Shown here: in pieces, positions 1 to 10,858 of the stretch
How the letters are laid out: each line of letters begins with the position of its first letter
How positions within the stretch are numbered: position 1 is the stretch's first letter
From: Luteimicrobium album
GTDB taxonomy: Bacteria; Actinomycetota; Actinomycetes; Actinomycetales; Cellulomonadaceae
Reading direction: 5' to 3'
NCBI RefSeq assembly: GCF_030161555.1
Contig: NZ_BSUK01000001.1
Coordinates: 2,914,001-2,978,000 of the forward strand
Length of the DNA: 64,000 nucleotides
The notes under the pieces: model-generated
The model's database searches: none
What the model saw: only the letters and a program-made list of their open reading frames with translations
What the model was told of the DNA's origin: nothing
Program-made: the position numbers and the translations under genes

Positions 1-2
1 AG

Positions 3-224
3 ATGGCCAACGCCTACGGCTGCGTCGGGCTGCGGTGCGAGACCAGGGCCGACGTCGACGCCACCATCAAGCGGGCGCTCGAGATCGACGACCAGCCCGT
101 CGTCGTCGACTTCACCGTGTCGCGGGACGCCATGGTCTGGCCCATGGTCCCCGCCGGCATCTCCAACGACGACATCCAGTACGCCCGCGGCATCTCGCCG
201 TCGTGGGACCGCGACGAGGACTGA
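3..224 (+). CDS. ilvB: Acetolactate synthase large subunit, C-terminal end (partial)
   Basis: Only the last 73 residues lie in the window; the gene starts upstream. The segment matches the C-terminal end of the thiamine-diphosphate domain of acetohydroxyacid synthase (residues such as [18 protein letters not shown]). The enzyme condenses two pyruvates, or pyruvate and 2-oxobutyrate, in the first common step of valine, leucine and isoleucine synthesis. The stop is followed after 23 bases by ilvN, its regulatory subunit, and then by ilvC, so this is the usual ilvBNC operon. Confidence 0.9.
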   Translation: MANAYGCVGLRCETRADVDATIKRALEIDDQPVVVDFTVSRDAMVWPMVPAGISNDDIQYARGISPSWDRDED

Positions 225-247
225 CAGAGCCCGAGGAGACAGAAGAC

Positions 248-772
248 ATGAGCAGGCACACCCTCTCGGTGCTCGTCGAGAACAAGCCCGGCGTGCTCAC
301 GCGCGTCGCCGGCCTCTTCGCACGCCGCGCGTTCAACATCCACTCGCTCGCCGTCGGCCCGACCGAGCACGACGACATCTCCCGCGTCACCGTCGTCGTC
401 GACGTCGAGGACCACCCCCTCGAGCAGGTCACCAAGCAGCTCAACAAGCTCGTCAACGTCATCAAGATCGTCGAGCTCGAGTCGGTGGCCTCCGTGCAGC
501 GCGAGCTGCTGCTCGTCAAGGTCCGCGCCGACGCCGGCACCCGCACCGCCGTCCTCGAGGTCGTCCAGCTCTTCCGTGCCAAGATCGTCGACGTGCACCC
601 CGAGGCCGTCGTCGTCGAGGCCACCGGCACCTCCGACAAGCTCGAGGCGCTCCTCACCGCTCTCGAGCCGTACGGCATCCGTGAGATCGTGCAGTCCGGC
701 GCCGTCGCCATCGGCCGCGGCCCCCGGTCCATCACCGACCGCGCGCTCGAGCGCGTGGCCCGCACCGCCTGA
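248..772 (+). CDS. ilvN: Acetolactate synthase small (regulatory) subunit
   Basis: A 174-residue protein of normal family length. An N-terminal ACT domain (about residues 4-75, starting HTLSVLVENKPGVLTRVAGL) binds valine for feedback inhibition, and the C-terminal half (about 80-165) is the AHAS small-subunit domain. The ATG was chosen because GAGGAG lies about 10 bases upstream and the ACT domain begins at once. It sits between ilvB and ilvC with short gaps and is probably co-transcribed with both. The frame is intact. Confidence 0.95.
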   Translation: MSRHTLSVLVENKPGVLTRVAGLFARRAFNIHSLAVGPTEHDDISRVTVVVDVEDHPLEQVTKQLNKLVNVIKIVELESVASVQRELLLVKVRADAGTRTAVLEVVQLFRAKIVDVHPEAVVVEATGTSDKLEALLTALEPYGIREIVQSGAVAIGRGPRSITDRALERVARTA

Positions 773-1849
<1,077 letters not shown>

Positions 1850-1884
1850 TCCTCGGTCGCGTCGCCCGGTGACGGGTGACGTCC

Positions 1885-1992
1885 GGCAGGCGAGGGGAAA
1901 CCCTTCGCGCGATCTACCATCCGGCCGCTCGTGCCTCGCGGCCTCCCGCCAGGCCCGCCACGATCGCGCGAAGGGTTTCCCCCTCGCCTGCC
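1885..1992. terminator. Long inverted repeat after ilvC, likely terminator
   Basis: Two arms (1885-1913 and 1963-1992) are complementary over about 29 bases, broken only by one extra C in the right arm. They enclose a 49-base loop. The transcript would form a very stable stem, followed by a pyrimidine-rich tract (CCTCTTCTGTTCTCTC). Placed directly after ilvC, it most likely ends the ilvBNC transcript. Without a true T-run it could also be a small mobile or structural repeat. Confidence 0.55.
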
Positions 1993-2097
1993 TCTTCTGT
2001 TCTCTCGCCTTCGGGCGTCGCTTGCCCGACGACGGCGCCCCGCCGCGGTCTCGTCGTCGTCCGTGTCGGTCGTAGGTGCGCGCTTCGGAGGTGGCTG

Positions 2098-3276
2098 GTG
2101 GATTCGTGGACCGAACCGCACTGGGGGTCGTCGGCGCTGGTCGTCGTCGACGTGCAGGTGGACTTCGTCGAGGGCGGGGCCATGCCCGTCGACGGGACGC
2201 GGGCCGTGGTGCCCGCGCTCGTGCGGCTCGTCGAGGCGTACCGGGCGGCCGGGCTGCCCGTCGTGCACGTCGTGCGGCTGTACGACGGCGACGACGTGGA
2301 CCTCGTGCGGCGGGAGTCGATCGCCGCGGGGGCGCAGGTCGTCCGGCCGGGGACCGGTGGGTCGCAGCTTCTTCGTGAGCTGCTGCCCGACGGCGCCGGG
2401 GAGCTGGATCCTGCCCTGCTGCTGGGCGGCGAGGCGCAGGAGCTCGGGCCGCGGGAGGTCGCGCTGTGGAAGCCGCGCTGGTCGGCGTTCCACCGGACGC
2501 CGCTCGACGAGCTGCTGCGCGGCTGGGACGTCGACACCGTCGTCGTGGCCGGGTGCAACTTCCCCAACTGTCCCCGGGCCACCGTGATCGACGCCTCGCA
2601 GCGAGACCTGCGGGTCGTCGTCGTGGGCGACGCGATCTCCCAGGTGACGGACGAGGGTCTGCGGCGGGTCGGCGCGCTCGGGGTCGTCGTCGGCTCGACC
2701 AAGGAGGTCGTCGGCGCCGTCGCGCCCGTCGCCCCGGTCGTGCCCGAGCACGACCGGGCGCAGGCCGAGGCCGTGCTCGCGTACTGGGAGCGCGCGCGGC
2801 TGCGGGCGCGCGTCGGGCAGCTCGACGTCGTCACGGGCAAGACCGTCGCGTCGGCCGTGCCGCCACCCGCCTGGTCGTTCGGCGACAGCCCCCGCCTCGC
2901 CGACGAGCTGCTCGCGCTCGTCCTCGCCGGGCGCAAGACCGCGACGTCGTCGTCGTTGCCCGAGTACGAGGCCGGCGGCGAGCCGCTGCCGCGGGTCGGG
3001 GAGCTGTCCATCCTGCTCGACGGCGCGGGGCGACCGCGCGCGCTGATCCGGACCACGCACGTCGAGACCGTGCCGTTCGCCCAGGTCACGGCCGACTTCG
3101 CGGCCGCCGAGGGCGAGGGCGACCGGTCCCTGCAGTCCTGGCAGGAGGAGCACCGCCGTTCCTTCCGGCGCGCGCTCGGCACCGAGCGCTTCGACGACGC
3201 GACGCCCGTCGTGTGCGAGCGGTTCGAGCTCCTCGACCCCACGTGGTCGCTCGAACGCACCCTCACGACCCCCTGA
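2098..3276 (+). CDS. Isochorismatase-family cysteine hydrolase fused to an ASCH domain
   Basis: A 392-residue two-domain protein. Residues about 10-225 are an isochorismatase-like hydrolase (nicotinamidase or biuret-hydrolase superfamily) with a visible Asp-Lys-Cys triad: D18 in [10 protein letters not shown]125 in [10 protein letters not shown] and C153 in AGCNFPNC. Residues about 255-385 resemble an ASCH domain, the PUA-like fold thought to bind RNA or nucleotides, with the family's GRKTAT entry and a [12 protein letters not shown] segment. The GTG start is supported by GGAGG 6 bases upstream; an upstream open frame exists but looks non-coding. The substrate cannot be told. The gene lies alone between ilvC and leuB and uses the same codon style as its neighbours. 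Confidence 0.75.
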   Translation: MDSWTEPHWGSSALVVVDVQVDFVEGGAMPVDGTRAVVPALVRLVEAYRAAGLPVVHVVRLYDGDDVDLVRRESIAAGAQVVRPGTGGSQLLRELLPDGAGELDPALLLGGEAQELGPREVALWKPRWSAFHRTPLDELLRGWDVDTVVVAGCNFPNCPRATVIDASQRDLRVVVVGDAISQVTDEGLRRVGALGVVVGSTKEVVGAVAPVAPVVPEHDRAQAEAVLAYWERARLRARVGQLDVVTGKTVASAVPPPAWSFGDSPRLADELLALVLAGRKTATSSSLPEYEAGGEPLPRVGELSILLDGAGRPRALIRTTHVETVPFAQVTADFAAAEGEGDRSLQSWQEEHRRSFRRALGTERFDDATPVVCERFELLDPTWSLERTLTTP

Positions 3277-3286
3277 CGGCCAGACT

Positions 3287-3327
3287 CTGAGACGACCGTC
3301 CGGTACGCGACCCGGACGACGTACCCT
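3287..3327 (+). promoter_or_regulatory. leuB promoter region with leu-operator-like half site
   Basis: The 8-mer CTGAGACG at 3287-3294 is the same, in opposite orientation, as the left half of the dyad in the leuC/iclR intergenic region (34941-34948). A TACCCT box at 3322-3327 lies 7 bases before the leuB ATG, which fits a -10 element of a leaderless transcript. I infer a binding site for the NdgR/LtbR-type IclR regulator encoded at 34207-34926. Confidence 0.45.
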
Positions 3328-3334
3328 GACCGGC

Positions 3335-4405
3335 ATGACGCGCACTCCTGACTCGATCCGCCTGGCCGTCGTGGCCGGGGACGGGATCGGCACCGAGGTC
3401 GTCGAGCAGGGCCTGCGGGTCCTCGACGCGGCCCTCGCCGGCACCGACGTGACCGTGCAGACCACCGAGTTCGACCTCGGCGCCCGCCGCTGGCACGCCA
3501 CCGGCGAGACGCTGAGCGACGCCGACCTCGCGAGCATCCGCGAGCACGACGCGATCCTCCTCGGCGCCATCGGCGACCCGAGCGTGCCGTCGGGCGTCCT
3601 CGAGCGCGGGCTGCTGCTCAAGCTGCGCTTCAGCCTCGACCACTACGTCAACCTCCGGCCGTCCAAGCTCTACCAGGGCGTCCGCTCGCCGCTCGCCGAC
3701 CCGGGCGAGATCGACTTCGTCGTCGTCCGTGAGGGCACCGAGGGCCCGTACACCGGCAACGGTGGCGCGCTGCGCGTCGGGACGCCGCACGAGGTCGCGA
3801 CCGAGGTCTCGGTCAACACCGCGTTCGGGATCGAGCGCGTCGTGCGCAACGCCTTCGAGCGCGCGCAGGCGCGCCCCCGCAAGCACCTGACCCTCGTGCA
3901 CAAGCACAACGTGCTCGTGCACGCCGGGCACCTGTGGCGCCGGACCGTCGAGGCCGTCAACGCCGAGTTCCCCGACGTCACCACGGACTACCTGCACGTC
4001 GACGCGGCCACGATCTTCCTCACCACGAAGCCGTCGCGCTTCGACGTGATCGTCACCGACAACCTGTTCGGCGACATCATCACGGACCAGGCCGCCGCGA
4101 TCATCGGTGGTATCGGGCTCGCGGCCTCCGCGAACATCAACCCCGACCGTGAGGCCGACGGTAGCTTCGTCGCGCCGTCGATGTTCGAGCCTGTGCACGG
4201 CTCGGCGCCCGACATCGCGGGCCAGGGCAAGGCGGACCCGACGGCCACCGTCGCCTCGGTCGCGCTCCTCCTCGACCACCTCGGGTTCGGCGAGCAGTCG
4301 CGGGCCGTCGAGGCCGCGGTCGCGGCCGACCTGGCCGAGCGCGGCGACCGAGTACGGTCGACGGCCGAGGTGGGCGGCGACCTCGCCGCACGCGTCGCCG
4401 GCTGA
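3335..4405 (+). CDS. leuB: 3-Isopropylmalate dehydrogenase
   Basis: A 356-residue isocitrate/isopropylmalate dehydrogenase-family protein. It oxidises and decarboxylates 3-isopropylmalate in leucine synthesis and in citramalate-pathway organisms also handles 3-methylmalate for isoleucine. Seen are [12 protein letters not shown] at the N-terminus, the substrate-loop motif [16 protein letters not shown] (about residues 92-107), the metal-site [14 protein letters not shown] and the NAD-binding [21 protein letters not shown] specificity is expected from the family. The ATG sits 7 bases after a TACCCT box, which suggests leaderless translation. ilvE follows after 77 bases. Confidence 0.95.
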   Translation: MTRTPDSIRLAVVAGDGIGTEVVEQGLRVLDAALAGTDVTVQTTEFDLGARRWHATGETLSDADLASIREHDAILLGAIGDPSVPSGVLERGLLLKLRFSLDHYVNLRPSKLYQGVRSPLADPGEIDFVVVREGTEGPYTGNGGALRVGTPHEVATEVSVNTAFGIERVVRNAFERAQARPRKHLTLVHKHNVLVHAGHLWRRTVEAVNAEFPDVTTDYLHVDAATIFLTTKPSRFDVIVTDNLFGDIITDQAAAIIGGIGLAASANINPDREADGSFVAPSMFEPVHGSAPDIAGQGKADPTATVASVALLLDHLGFGEQSRAVEAAVAADLAERGDRVRSTAEVGGDLAARVAG

Positions 4406-4482
4406 CCTGCCGTCTCGCGAGGCCCTGCCCCTCGGCCGTCTTCACCGGTAGATTCTTCTCAGCCAGTGAAAGGCCTGGAACC

Positions 4483-5583
4483 ATGAGCATCACCACTGCC
4501 GTCAGCGCGTTCGACATCCGCCTGACCGACACGCCCACGCCCGACGCCGACCGTGAGGCCGCGCTCGCCGCGCCGAAGTTCGGCACGGTCTTCAGCGACC
4601 ACATGGCGCGCGTCAGCTGGACCGCCGCCGACGGGTGGCACGACCGGCGCGTCGAGAAGTACGGCCCGCTCCAGCTCGACCCCGCGACCGCGGTGCTGCA
4701 CTACGCGCAGGAGATCTTCGAGGGTCTCAAGGCGTACCGGCACGCGGACGGCTCGGTCTGGACGTTCCGGCCCGAGGCCAACGCGGAGCGCTTCCAGCGG
4801 TCCGCGCACCGGCTCGCGCTGCCGCAGCTGTCGACCGAGGACTTCGTGGGGTCGATCGAGGCGCTCGTGCGCACCGACGTCGACTGGATCCCCGGCGGCG
4901 AGGAGACGAGTCTCTACCTGCGCCCGTTCATGTACGCGTCCGAGGCGTTCCTCGGCGTACGGCCGTCGCTCGAGGTCGAGTACCTCGTCATCGCGAGCCC
5001 CGTCGGCCCCTACTTCGCGGGTGGGGTCAAGCCGGTCTCGATCTGGGTCGCCCAGGACTACCACCGCGCGGGCGCCGGCGGCACCGGCGCCGCGAAGTGC
5101 GGGGGCAACTACGCCGCGAGCCTGCTCCCGCAGCAGGAGGCGTACGAGAAGGGCTGCGAGCAGGTCTGCTTCCTCGACGCGACGACGAACACCGCCGTCG
5201 AGGAGCTCGGCGGCATGAACGTGTTCGTCGTGCGTGCCGACGGGACGGTCGAGACGCCCGAGCTCACCGGGTCGATCCTCGAGGGCGTGACCCGGTCGTC
5301 GATCCTGCAGCTCCTCACCGACCGCGGTCACGCCGTCGTCGAGAAGCGCATCCTGCTCGACGAGCTCCTCGCGGGGCTCGCGGACGGTTCGGTCTCCGAG
5401 GTGTTCGCCTGCGGCACGGCCGCTGTCATCACGCCGATCGGCCGGCTCGCGGGGGACGGCTTCGACGTGACGATCGGCGGTGGAGCCGCGGGCGATGTCA
5501 CGACCGCGATCCGCGACGAGCTCACGGACATCCAGTACGGCCGCGCCGATGACCGGTACGGCTGGCTGCACCGGCTCGTCTGA
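4483..5583 (+). CDS. ilvE: Branched-chain amino acid aminotransferase
   Basis: A 366-residue fold-type IV PLP aminotransferase that makes the last step of valine, leucine and isoleucine synthesis with glutamate as amino donor. The PLP lysine is K205 in GAAKCGGNYAASLL; the family motifs EIFEGLKAY (about 80-88) and EELGGMNVFVV are present. Length and frame are normal. A TAGATT box (4449-4454) lies 28 bases before the start. The gene ends just before a perfect hairpin terminator. Confidence 0.95.
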   Translation: MSITTAVSAFDIRLTDTPTPDADREAALAAPKFGTVFSDHMARVSWTAADGWHDRRVEKYGPLQLDPATAVLHYAQEIFEGLKAYRHADGSVWTFRPEANAERFQRSAHRLALPQLSTEDFVGSIEALVRTDVDWIPGGEETSLYLRPFMYASEAFLGVRPSLEVEYLVIASPVGPYFAGGVKPVSIWVAQDYHRAGAGGTGAAKCGGNYAASLLPQQEAYEKGCEQVCFLDATTNTAVEELGGMNVFVVRADGTVETPELTGSILEGVTRSSILQLLTDRGHAVVEKRILLDELLAGLADGSVSEVFACGTAAVITPIGRLAGDGFDVTIGGGAAGDVTTAIRDELTDIQYGRADDRYGWLHRLV

Positions 5584-5591
5584 GCCAGCTC

Positions 5592-5641
5592 ACCGAACGG
5601 CCGGCGCCCGCCCCCTCTGCTGCGGGCGCCGGCCGTTCGGT
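5592..5641. terminator. Hairpin terminator between ilvE and the convergent ABC permease
   Basis: Arms 5592-5611 and 5622-5641 are a perfect 20-base inverted repeat around a 10-base loop, followed on the plus strand by CGTTCTCTCGG. The site lies between two convergent genes and can work in both directions. Confidence 0.8.
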
Positions 5642-5653
5642 CGTTCTCTCGGC

Positions 5654-8579
5654 TCAACCGTCGAGCCGCCGGGCGAGGGGCAGACGCGAGCGCGTGACCA
5701 GCCACGCGGCCGCAGCCCCGAGCAGCGGGATCGCGACGACGAGCGCGGCGACCCACGCCCACGGCACGTCGACCATCCAGCGCGGGTCGACGACTCCGCC
5801 CTGCTCCCGCTGCGACAGGACGAGCGTCGCCCCGATCACCAGCCCTGTCGCCGTGCCGAGCACCGCGCCGGTCACGGTGATCACGGCGGACTGGGCCGCC
5901 GCGAACCTCCGCCGCGTGCGCGGAGGAGCCCCGACCGCCTGGAGCGTCGCGAGGTCGGGCAGCGACTCCGTGCCGGCGAGCGCCGTCGCGATCCACGCGG
6001 CAGCGAGCGCCACGATCAGGGCGCCCGCGACGATCAGGAGCTCCGCGAGGCCTTGGCTTCCCGACCATGAGGCGTGCCCAGGCTCCACGTACGCCGACGC
6101 CGGGGCGTAGTTCAGCCCGGCTTTCGCCTTGCGAGGGGCAGCGCGGCGATGAGCGCGTCGTCGAGCGTCGTCCGGACGGCGTGGTTCCACGCCCCGGAGC
6201 GCACCTTGGCGACGAGCGCCGAAGTCCGGACACGCAGACCGAGATCCTTCGCGATCGACGGCGGAAGGACCGGCAGGTTCGTGGGCGGGTCGATGGGCCC
6301 GCCCACAGCCACCGCGGGGACGCGCACGGTGTGTCCATCGATCGCGCCTGTGGAGTCCTCCGCGATGAGCGCGGCCGTGCCGTCAACTCCGAGATCGTCC
6401 GCCGAGACCACGACCCGGCCGGCCCGGAGAGCCGCAGCTGCCTTGTCGGGCTCGGGGACCCCCAGGAGCCGGAGTCGCTCGAGCGACGAGCCGTCGTCGA
6501 CGACCGTGCCGACCGCGGTCGAGGCCGGTGACGCGATGCCGACGGCGCTCGCGGTCACGACACCGGTACCGTCGGGCGTGCCTCGGTCCTGCGGCGCGAC
6601 CCACACGGGTGTCGAGTTGGCGGCGCTGCCGAGGACGGAGGTCACGGCCACGAGGTTGCCGCGCGTCACCCCGGCGTCGTCGACCCGTCCGGTGATCGTC
6701 GCGATCTCGGCGTCGGTCAGACCGTGCGCCGGGTCGCCGAGCGCGCCCACGAGGAACGTCCCGGTCGCTGCGTCGGGCACGTAGCTGAGGCGGTCGTGCT
6801 GGGCCTGCGACCCGGCGAAGACGAGTCCCGCGGTGGCGGCGGCGCACGCCGCGAGCACCGCGGCGACCGCGGGCGCGGTCCGGGCGCGGTGGCGTGCCGC
6901 GTCGCGCAGGGCGAGCCGGGGCGTGCCCCGGAGGCTTCCCGCGAGCCGCGAGAGACCTCCCACGATCGAGCCGGCGGCCAGGACGAGCCCGACCTCGGCG
7001 AGCATGATCCCGGCGACAAGGACGAGGACGCCCTGGTTCGTCGTGGCTCCCACGAGAGCCGTGACGGTGCCGGCCGCGGCGAGGGCACCGCCCACGACGG
7101 CGGGCCACCGCCGCGGTGCTGGGTCGGCCCGCCGCCCGGCAAGGACGAGGACCGGGTCGAGCCGCGAGGCGCGTCGAGCGGGCAACCAGGCAGCGGCGAC
7201 GGCGATGAACGTCCCGACCGCGCTGAACGCGAAGAGCCACGGCCACGGGATCGCCACCTGCGCCGAGGTCCACGACCGGAGCGAGACCGCGGCCGCGAGG
7301 GTGCCGACCGTCGCCGCGGCGGCGGACGTGGTCGCCCCGACGACGAGGCCGCCCGCAAGGACCGTCCGACGGATCGTGCGGGCGTCCGCGCCGGCAGCGG
7401 CGAGCAGGGCCAGGTCGCGGCTCGCGCGGCGCGCGCCGACCTGGAACGCCGGGCCGATCATGAGGATCGCCTGCAGCAGCCCGAGCGCGACGGCTCCGCC
7501 CACGACCGCGGCGACGTCGGTCGAGACGGACGTGCCGCCGTCGTACGAGAAGGCGGTCTCGGCTGCCTTCGCCTCGGCCGACGGGTGCAGGACGACCTGC
7601 CTGCTGAGCACGGTCGCGCCGAGCGTGTTCACGGCGCGTACGTCGGACCAGGTGACCGGGGTGGGGCCCACCGCGAGCCAGGCGACCGCCGGGCCGGTCG
7701 AGGTGCCGAAGGCAGTCACGTCGGACTCGCCCCAGGCGGCGTAGCTCGCCGGCGCGACCAGCGGGCCGTCGGGGCCGAAGACGACGCTCGACTCGTCCGC
7801 GCGGGGCTCGAGCAGCGCGCCGACCCGGTACGTGCCGGCGGGGCTCGCTGCTGCGGGCGACACGTCCAGGAAGCTGCCCGAGCCGTCGTAGACCGCGATG
7901 CTGCCGGTGCCCGCCTGGGGAAGCGCGACGGTCACCTCGTCACCGACCCGGAGGTGCAGGTCGTGGGCGACGTCACGGCCCAGCGCGATCTCGCCCGCGC
8001 CGAGCGTGTCCGGGATCCCGTAGGCGGAGCGGGCTGGTGACGACGTATCGAGCTGGTAGCCGTCGGTCGTCGCGTGCAGGCCGGGGCGGGCCCCCGCAGG
8101 GTGATTCCGTCGAGGCTCGCGACCCGCACCAGCGTGTCGCCCGCTGGCAGAGCGTCAGCGAGGGCCGCCTCGTAGCGGTGCCCATCGAGGCGAGGATACG
8201 TCGACCAGTCGCCGCCGTCGGGCACGGGGCCGGTGAACAGCGCCGCCGGGAGCGTGGCGTCGTCGTTCGGCGGACCGTAGCCGCCGAGTCCGTCGATGCC
8301 CTGGGTGACTGCGACGGGCGTCGCGAGCATGACCTCCGCCTGCACCCGGGAGTCCGTTCCGAGCGCCGACGCGACGGTGGTGGCGGGGCTGTCGTCCCAC
8401 GTCGAGCTCAGGAGCACCGCGGACGCCGAACCGAGGCCGGCGGGCAGCGCGACCATGATCGCGACGAGCGCGATGCGGCCCTTGTGGCGGCGTGCGTCGC
8501 GTGACGCGTACCGCAGCGCGACGCGCCACCGGCCACGCCGCGGCCGACGACGCCCCTCGGGCAGGTCGGCGCCGCTCAC
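5654..8579 (-). CDS. FtsX/MacB-like ABC transporter permease (two frameshifts)
   Basis: Reading from 8579, about 970 residues make one large membrane protein. It has an N-terminal basic segment (RVALRYASRDARRHKGR) and a first transmembrane helix, a long extracellular domain, then two blocks of FtsX-like helices and a C-terminal helix set ending RSRLPLARRLDG. The frame changes near 8095 (a G5 run that should be G6) and near 6120-6130; the protein resumes sensibly each time, so these look like sequence errors. The GTG start overlaps the ATPase stop as GTGA. With that ATPase and a PadR gene it forms one operon. Family knowledge suggests export of a drug, lipid or peptide; the substrate is unknown. 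Confidence 0.75.
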
Positions 8580-9373
8580 CGGGGTGCGTCCGTGTCGTCG
8601 CCGTCGTCGAGCAGGTCGGCGGGCTCGGCGCGGCGGCCGGTCGTGTCGACGAGCCTGCCGTCCTTGAGGAACACGGTCCGGTCGGCCCAGGCGGCGTGCC
8701 GCGCGTCGTGCGTGACGAGGAGTCCCGCTGCACCGGCGTCGACGCGCTCGCGCAGGACCCGCATGACGGCCTCGCCGGTCACGGAGTCGAGCGCTCCGGT
8801 GGGCTCGTCGGCGAGCAGGAGACGACGCGGTCCCACGATCGCGCGGGCGATCGCGACGCGCTGGCGCTGGCCGCCCGACATGTCGTCGGGGAACCGGTCG
8901 GCGAGGTCGTCGAGCCCGACGGCGGCGAGCGCGGCGGTCGCCTCGGCGCGGGCGGTGCGCACCGGGACGCCGTCGAGCTCGCGGGGGAGCGAGACGTTCT
9001 CGGCGGCCGTGAGAGCGGGCACGAGGTTGAAGTCCTGGAAGACGAACCCGACGTGCCGACGTCGCAGCGCGGCGCGTCCCCGCGCGTCGAGCGACGCGAC
9101 GTCGACGCCGCCCACGACGACGGTCCCGTCGGTCGCGGTGTCGAGGCAGCCGGCGAGGTTGAGCAGGGTGGACTTCCCGGAGCCGGACGGTCCCATGACG
9201 GCGACGAGCTCGCCGGGCCCGACCTCGAGGCTGACGTCGTCGAGCGCACGGACCTCACCGGCACCCGTGCCGTGGACGCGGGTGACCCGGTCGAGGCGCA
9301 GCAGCACGGGCACGGCCTCGGCCCCCGAGGCGGAGGCGCCCGGCGACGACGGACGGGTGGTCAGGGCGCTCAT
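8576..9373 (-). CDS. ABC transporter ATP-binding protein (MacB/LolD type)
   Basis: A 265-residue ATPase. Walker A is GPSGSGKST, the Q-loop is VFQDFNLVP, the signature is MSGGQRQRVAIARA and Walker B is RRLLLADEPTGALDS; the LDDVSLEVGPGELVAVMG start and the TGALDS motif are typical of the lipoprotein/macrolide exporter class. The ATG at 9373 overlaps the PadR stop (ATGA) and its own stop overlaps the permease GTG, so the three genes are translationally coupled. It powers the FtsX-like permease encoded next. Confidence 0.92.
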   Translation of the reverse strand: MSALTTRPSSPGASASGAEAVPVLLRLDRVTRVHGTGAGEVRALDDVSLEVGPGELVAVMGPSGSGKSTLLNLAGCLDTATDGTVVVGGVDVASLDARGRAALRRRHVGFVFQDFNLVPALTAAENVSLPRELDGVPVRTARAEATAALAAVGLDDLADRFPDDMSGGQRQRVAIARAIVGPRRLLLADEPTGALDSVTGEAVMRVLRERVDAGAAGLLVTHDARHAAWADRTVFLKDGRLVDTTGRRAEPADLLDDGDDTDAPR

Positions 9374-10002
9374 CGGCGTGCCTTCCTGTGGCGGGTGGTG
9401 CCGGCGGGCGCGTCCTCGGTCGCGGACGACGACGGCGTCGGGTGGGCTGTGGCGGCGTCGTCGGGTGGGCGCGGGGAGCGGCGCTGCGCGAGGACCCGGC
9501 CCTCGACGTGGTCGAGCCAGCGCATCTCCGCCTCGGCCTGGAAGACGAGCGAGTCGAGGACCAGGGACCACGCAAGGTCGGCGCCGGCGACGTCGGCGGG
9601 GATGCGTCGTTTGAGGCGCGCGTAGTCCTGGAGGGAGCGCATCGTCTCGGTGCGCTGCGTACGGACGACGGCGTCGACGTCCACGCCCGGGAGCGTCACG
9701 GCGAGCGCGAGCTTGATCGCGAGCTCGTCGCGCGCGGGGGCGCCGCGCTCGACGGGTGTGGACCACCAGGACCCGGCCTGCTCCCGGCCGGCGGCGGTGA
9801 GCCGGAACCGCTCGGGCTCGCCCTCGGCGTCGGGCACGGGTTCGACGAGCCCGTCGCGCTGCAGCCGCTGGAGCGTCGTGTACGCCTGGCCGATGTTGAG
9901 CGGCCAGGTGCCGCCCGTGCGGGTCTCGAACTCCTGGCGGAGCTGGTAGCCGTGCCTGGGCTGCTCCTGGAGCAGCGCGAGCATGGCGTGGCGGATCGAC
10001 AT
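9370..10002 (-). CDS. PadR-family transcriptional regulator
   Basis: A 210-residue protein. The N-terminal winged helix (about residues 1-90) starts SIRHAMLALLQEQPRHGYQL and contains the PadR pattern TYTTLQRL-like AYTTLQRLQRDGLV. A C-terminal helical dimerisation domain (about 95-180) follows, then a low-complexity tail. It is the first gene of the operon with the ABC ATPase and permease and most likely represses that operon, releasing when a compound exported by the pump binds. Two short dyads lie in its promoter. Confidence 0.88.
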   Translation of the reverse strand: MSIRHAMLALLQEQPRHGYQLRQEFETRTGGTWPLNIGQAYTTLQRLQRDGLVEPVPDAEGEPERFRLTAAGREQAGSWWSTPVERGAPARDELAIKLALAVTLPGVDVDAVVRTQRTETMRSLQDYARLKRRIPADVAGADLAWSLVLDSLVFQAEAEMRWLDHVEGRVLAQRRSPRPPDDAATAHPTPSSSATEDAPAGTTRHRKARR

Positions 10003-10026
10003 CGAGGGCCCCGTCCTTCGTGCTTA

Positions 10027-10083
10027 CCGGATAACTATCCGGACGACGGCGCCATGGTTACGGAGTAACTGCTCGTGTGTCAA
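10027..10083 (-). promoter_or_regulatory. Promoter and operator-like dyads of the padR-ABC operon
   Basis: On the minus strand TTGACA (10083-10078) is followed after 17 bases by TAACCA (10060-10055), a fair -35/-10 pair. A perfect dyad GTTAC-GGA-GTAAC (10057-10069) lies between and over these boxes, and a second dyad CCGGAT-AACT-ATCCGG (10027-10042) follows just downstream. Their place fits autorepression by the PadR protein; binding is inferred. Confidence 0.45.
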
Positions 10084-10111
10084 GAGCGCGCCTGGGCGGC
10101 GCGTGGGGACG

Positions 10112-10716
10112 TCAGCCGCGGGGCGGGTAGCTGGGCGGTGTCGTCGGGCCGGGCTGCCCGGGTCCCGACGGCCGGCTCTGCGGTGCACGAGGCGCCGGTC
10201 GGATGGTGCGCGTGGCCACCCCCGCGAGCAGCGACCAGGTCGCGATGCCGATCGCGAGATCGACGACGGCGGACAGGACCGCCCGGTCGAGGTGGCTGGT
10301 CCACGCGAACGGCAGCACGGTCACGAGCGCCGTCGCGAGGACCATGAGCCAGCCGAAGAAGCGCTTGGGGCGCGGCGTGGTCACGACGAGCAGCGCGAGC
10401 ACCGCGGCCGCGAGGATCGCGAAGATCGCGCCGTCGATCGCGAAGGCCGCGGTGTGCGACCCGGTGCTGAAGAGGTCGGGCGGCGGGACCATGTCCTGGT
10501 CGAAGATGCCCTCGATCACGACGACCCCGACGAGGCCGATCAGCGCCGCCACCAGCGCCGTCGCGAGTGCGCCCGCGACGTAGCGTCCGCCCTCGAGCGT
10601 GAGCTTCGGGTCGTACGGCGCCTGGGGTGCGCCCGTCGTGAAGTCGGACGTCGGGTCGCCCGCGGACGGGCCGGACGGTCCCTGGGGCGAGGGGAGGGCG
10701 GGTACGGCTGGGATAC
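10112..10716 (-). CDS. Four-helix membrane protein, function unknown (frameshift near the start)
   Basis: About 200 residues with a Pro-rich cytosolic N-terminus and four likely transmembrane segments (VAGALATALVAALIGLVGVV, AFAIDGAIFAILAAAVLALL, FFGWLMVLATALVTVLPFAW, LDRAVLSAVVDLAIGIATWS), ending in a Pro/Arg-rich tail. The N-terminal SQPYPPSP is in another frame; adding one C to a CCCC run near 10690 joins the two. The exact start is unclear: the codon after the AAGGAG site reads GTA here, so a base may be wrong. I do not recognise the family. Confidence 0.5.
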
Positions 10717-10822
10717 GTCGCGCTCCTTCGGTCGGCGGTGCCGGTCCCGACCATCGTGCCCCGGCCGACCCCGGTGGGCACGTCGCGACGCGCGGGGCGG
10801 CCGTCCGCCTGCTGGGACGAGA

Positions 10823-10851
10823 GTGACATCGGGCCGGTCGTGTGGCAGCAT
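10823..10851 (+). promoter_or_regulatory. Promoter of the cimA leader
   Basis: GTGACA (10823-10828) and CAGCAT (10846-10851) are separated by 17 bases. The -10-like box lies 7 bases before the GTG of the putative leader peptide, the same geometry as the leaderless starts of many other genes in the window. Confidence 0.45.
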
Positions 10852-10858
10852 CACCCAC

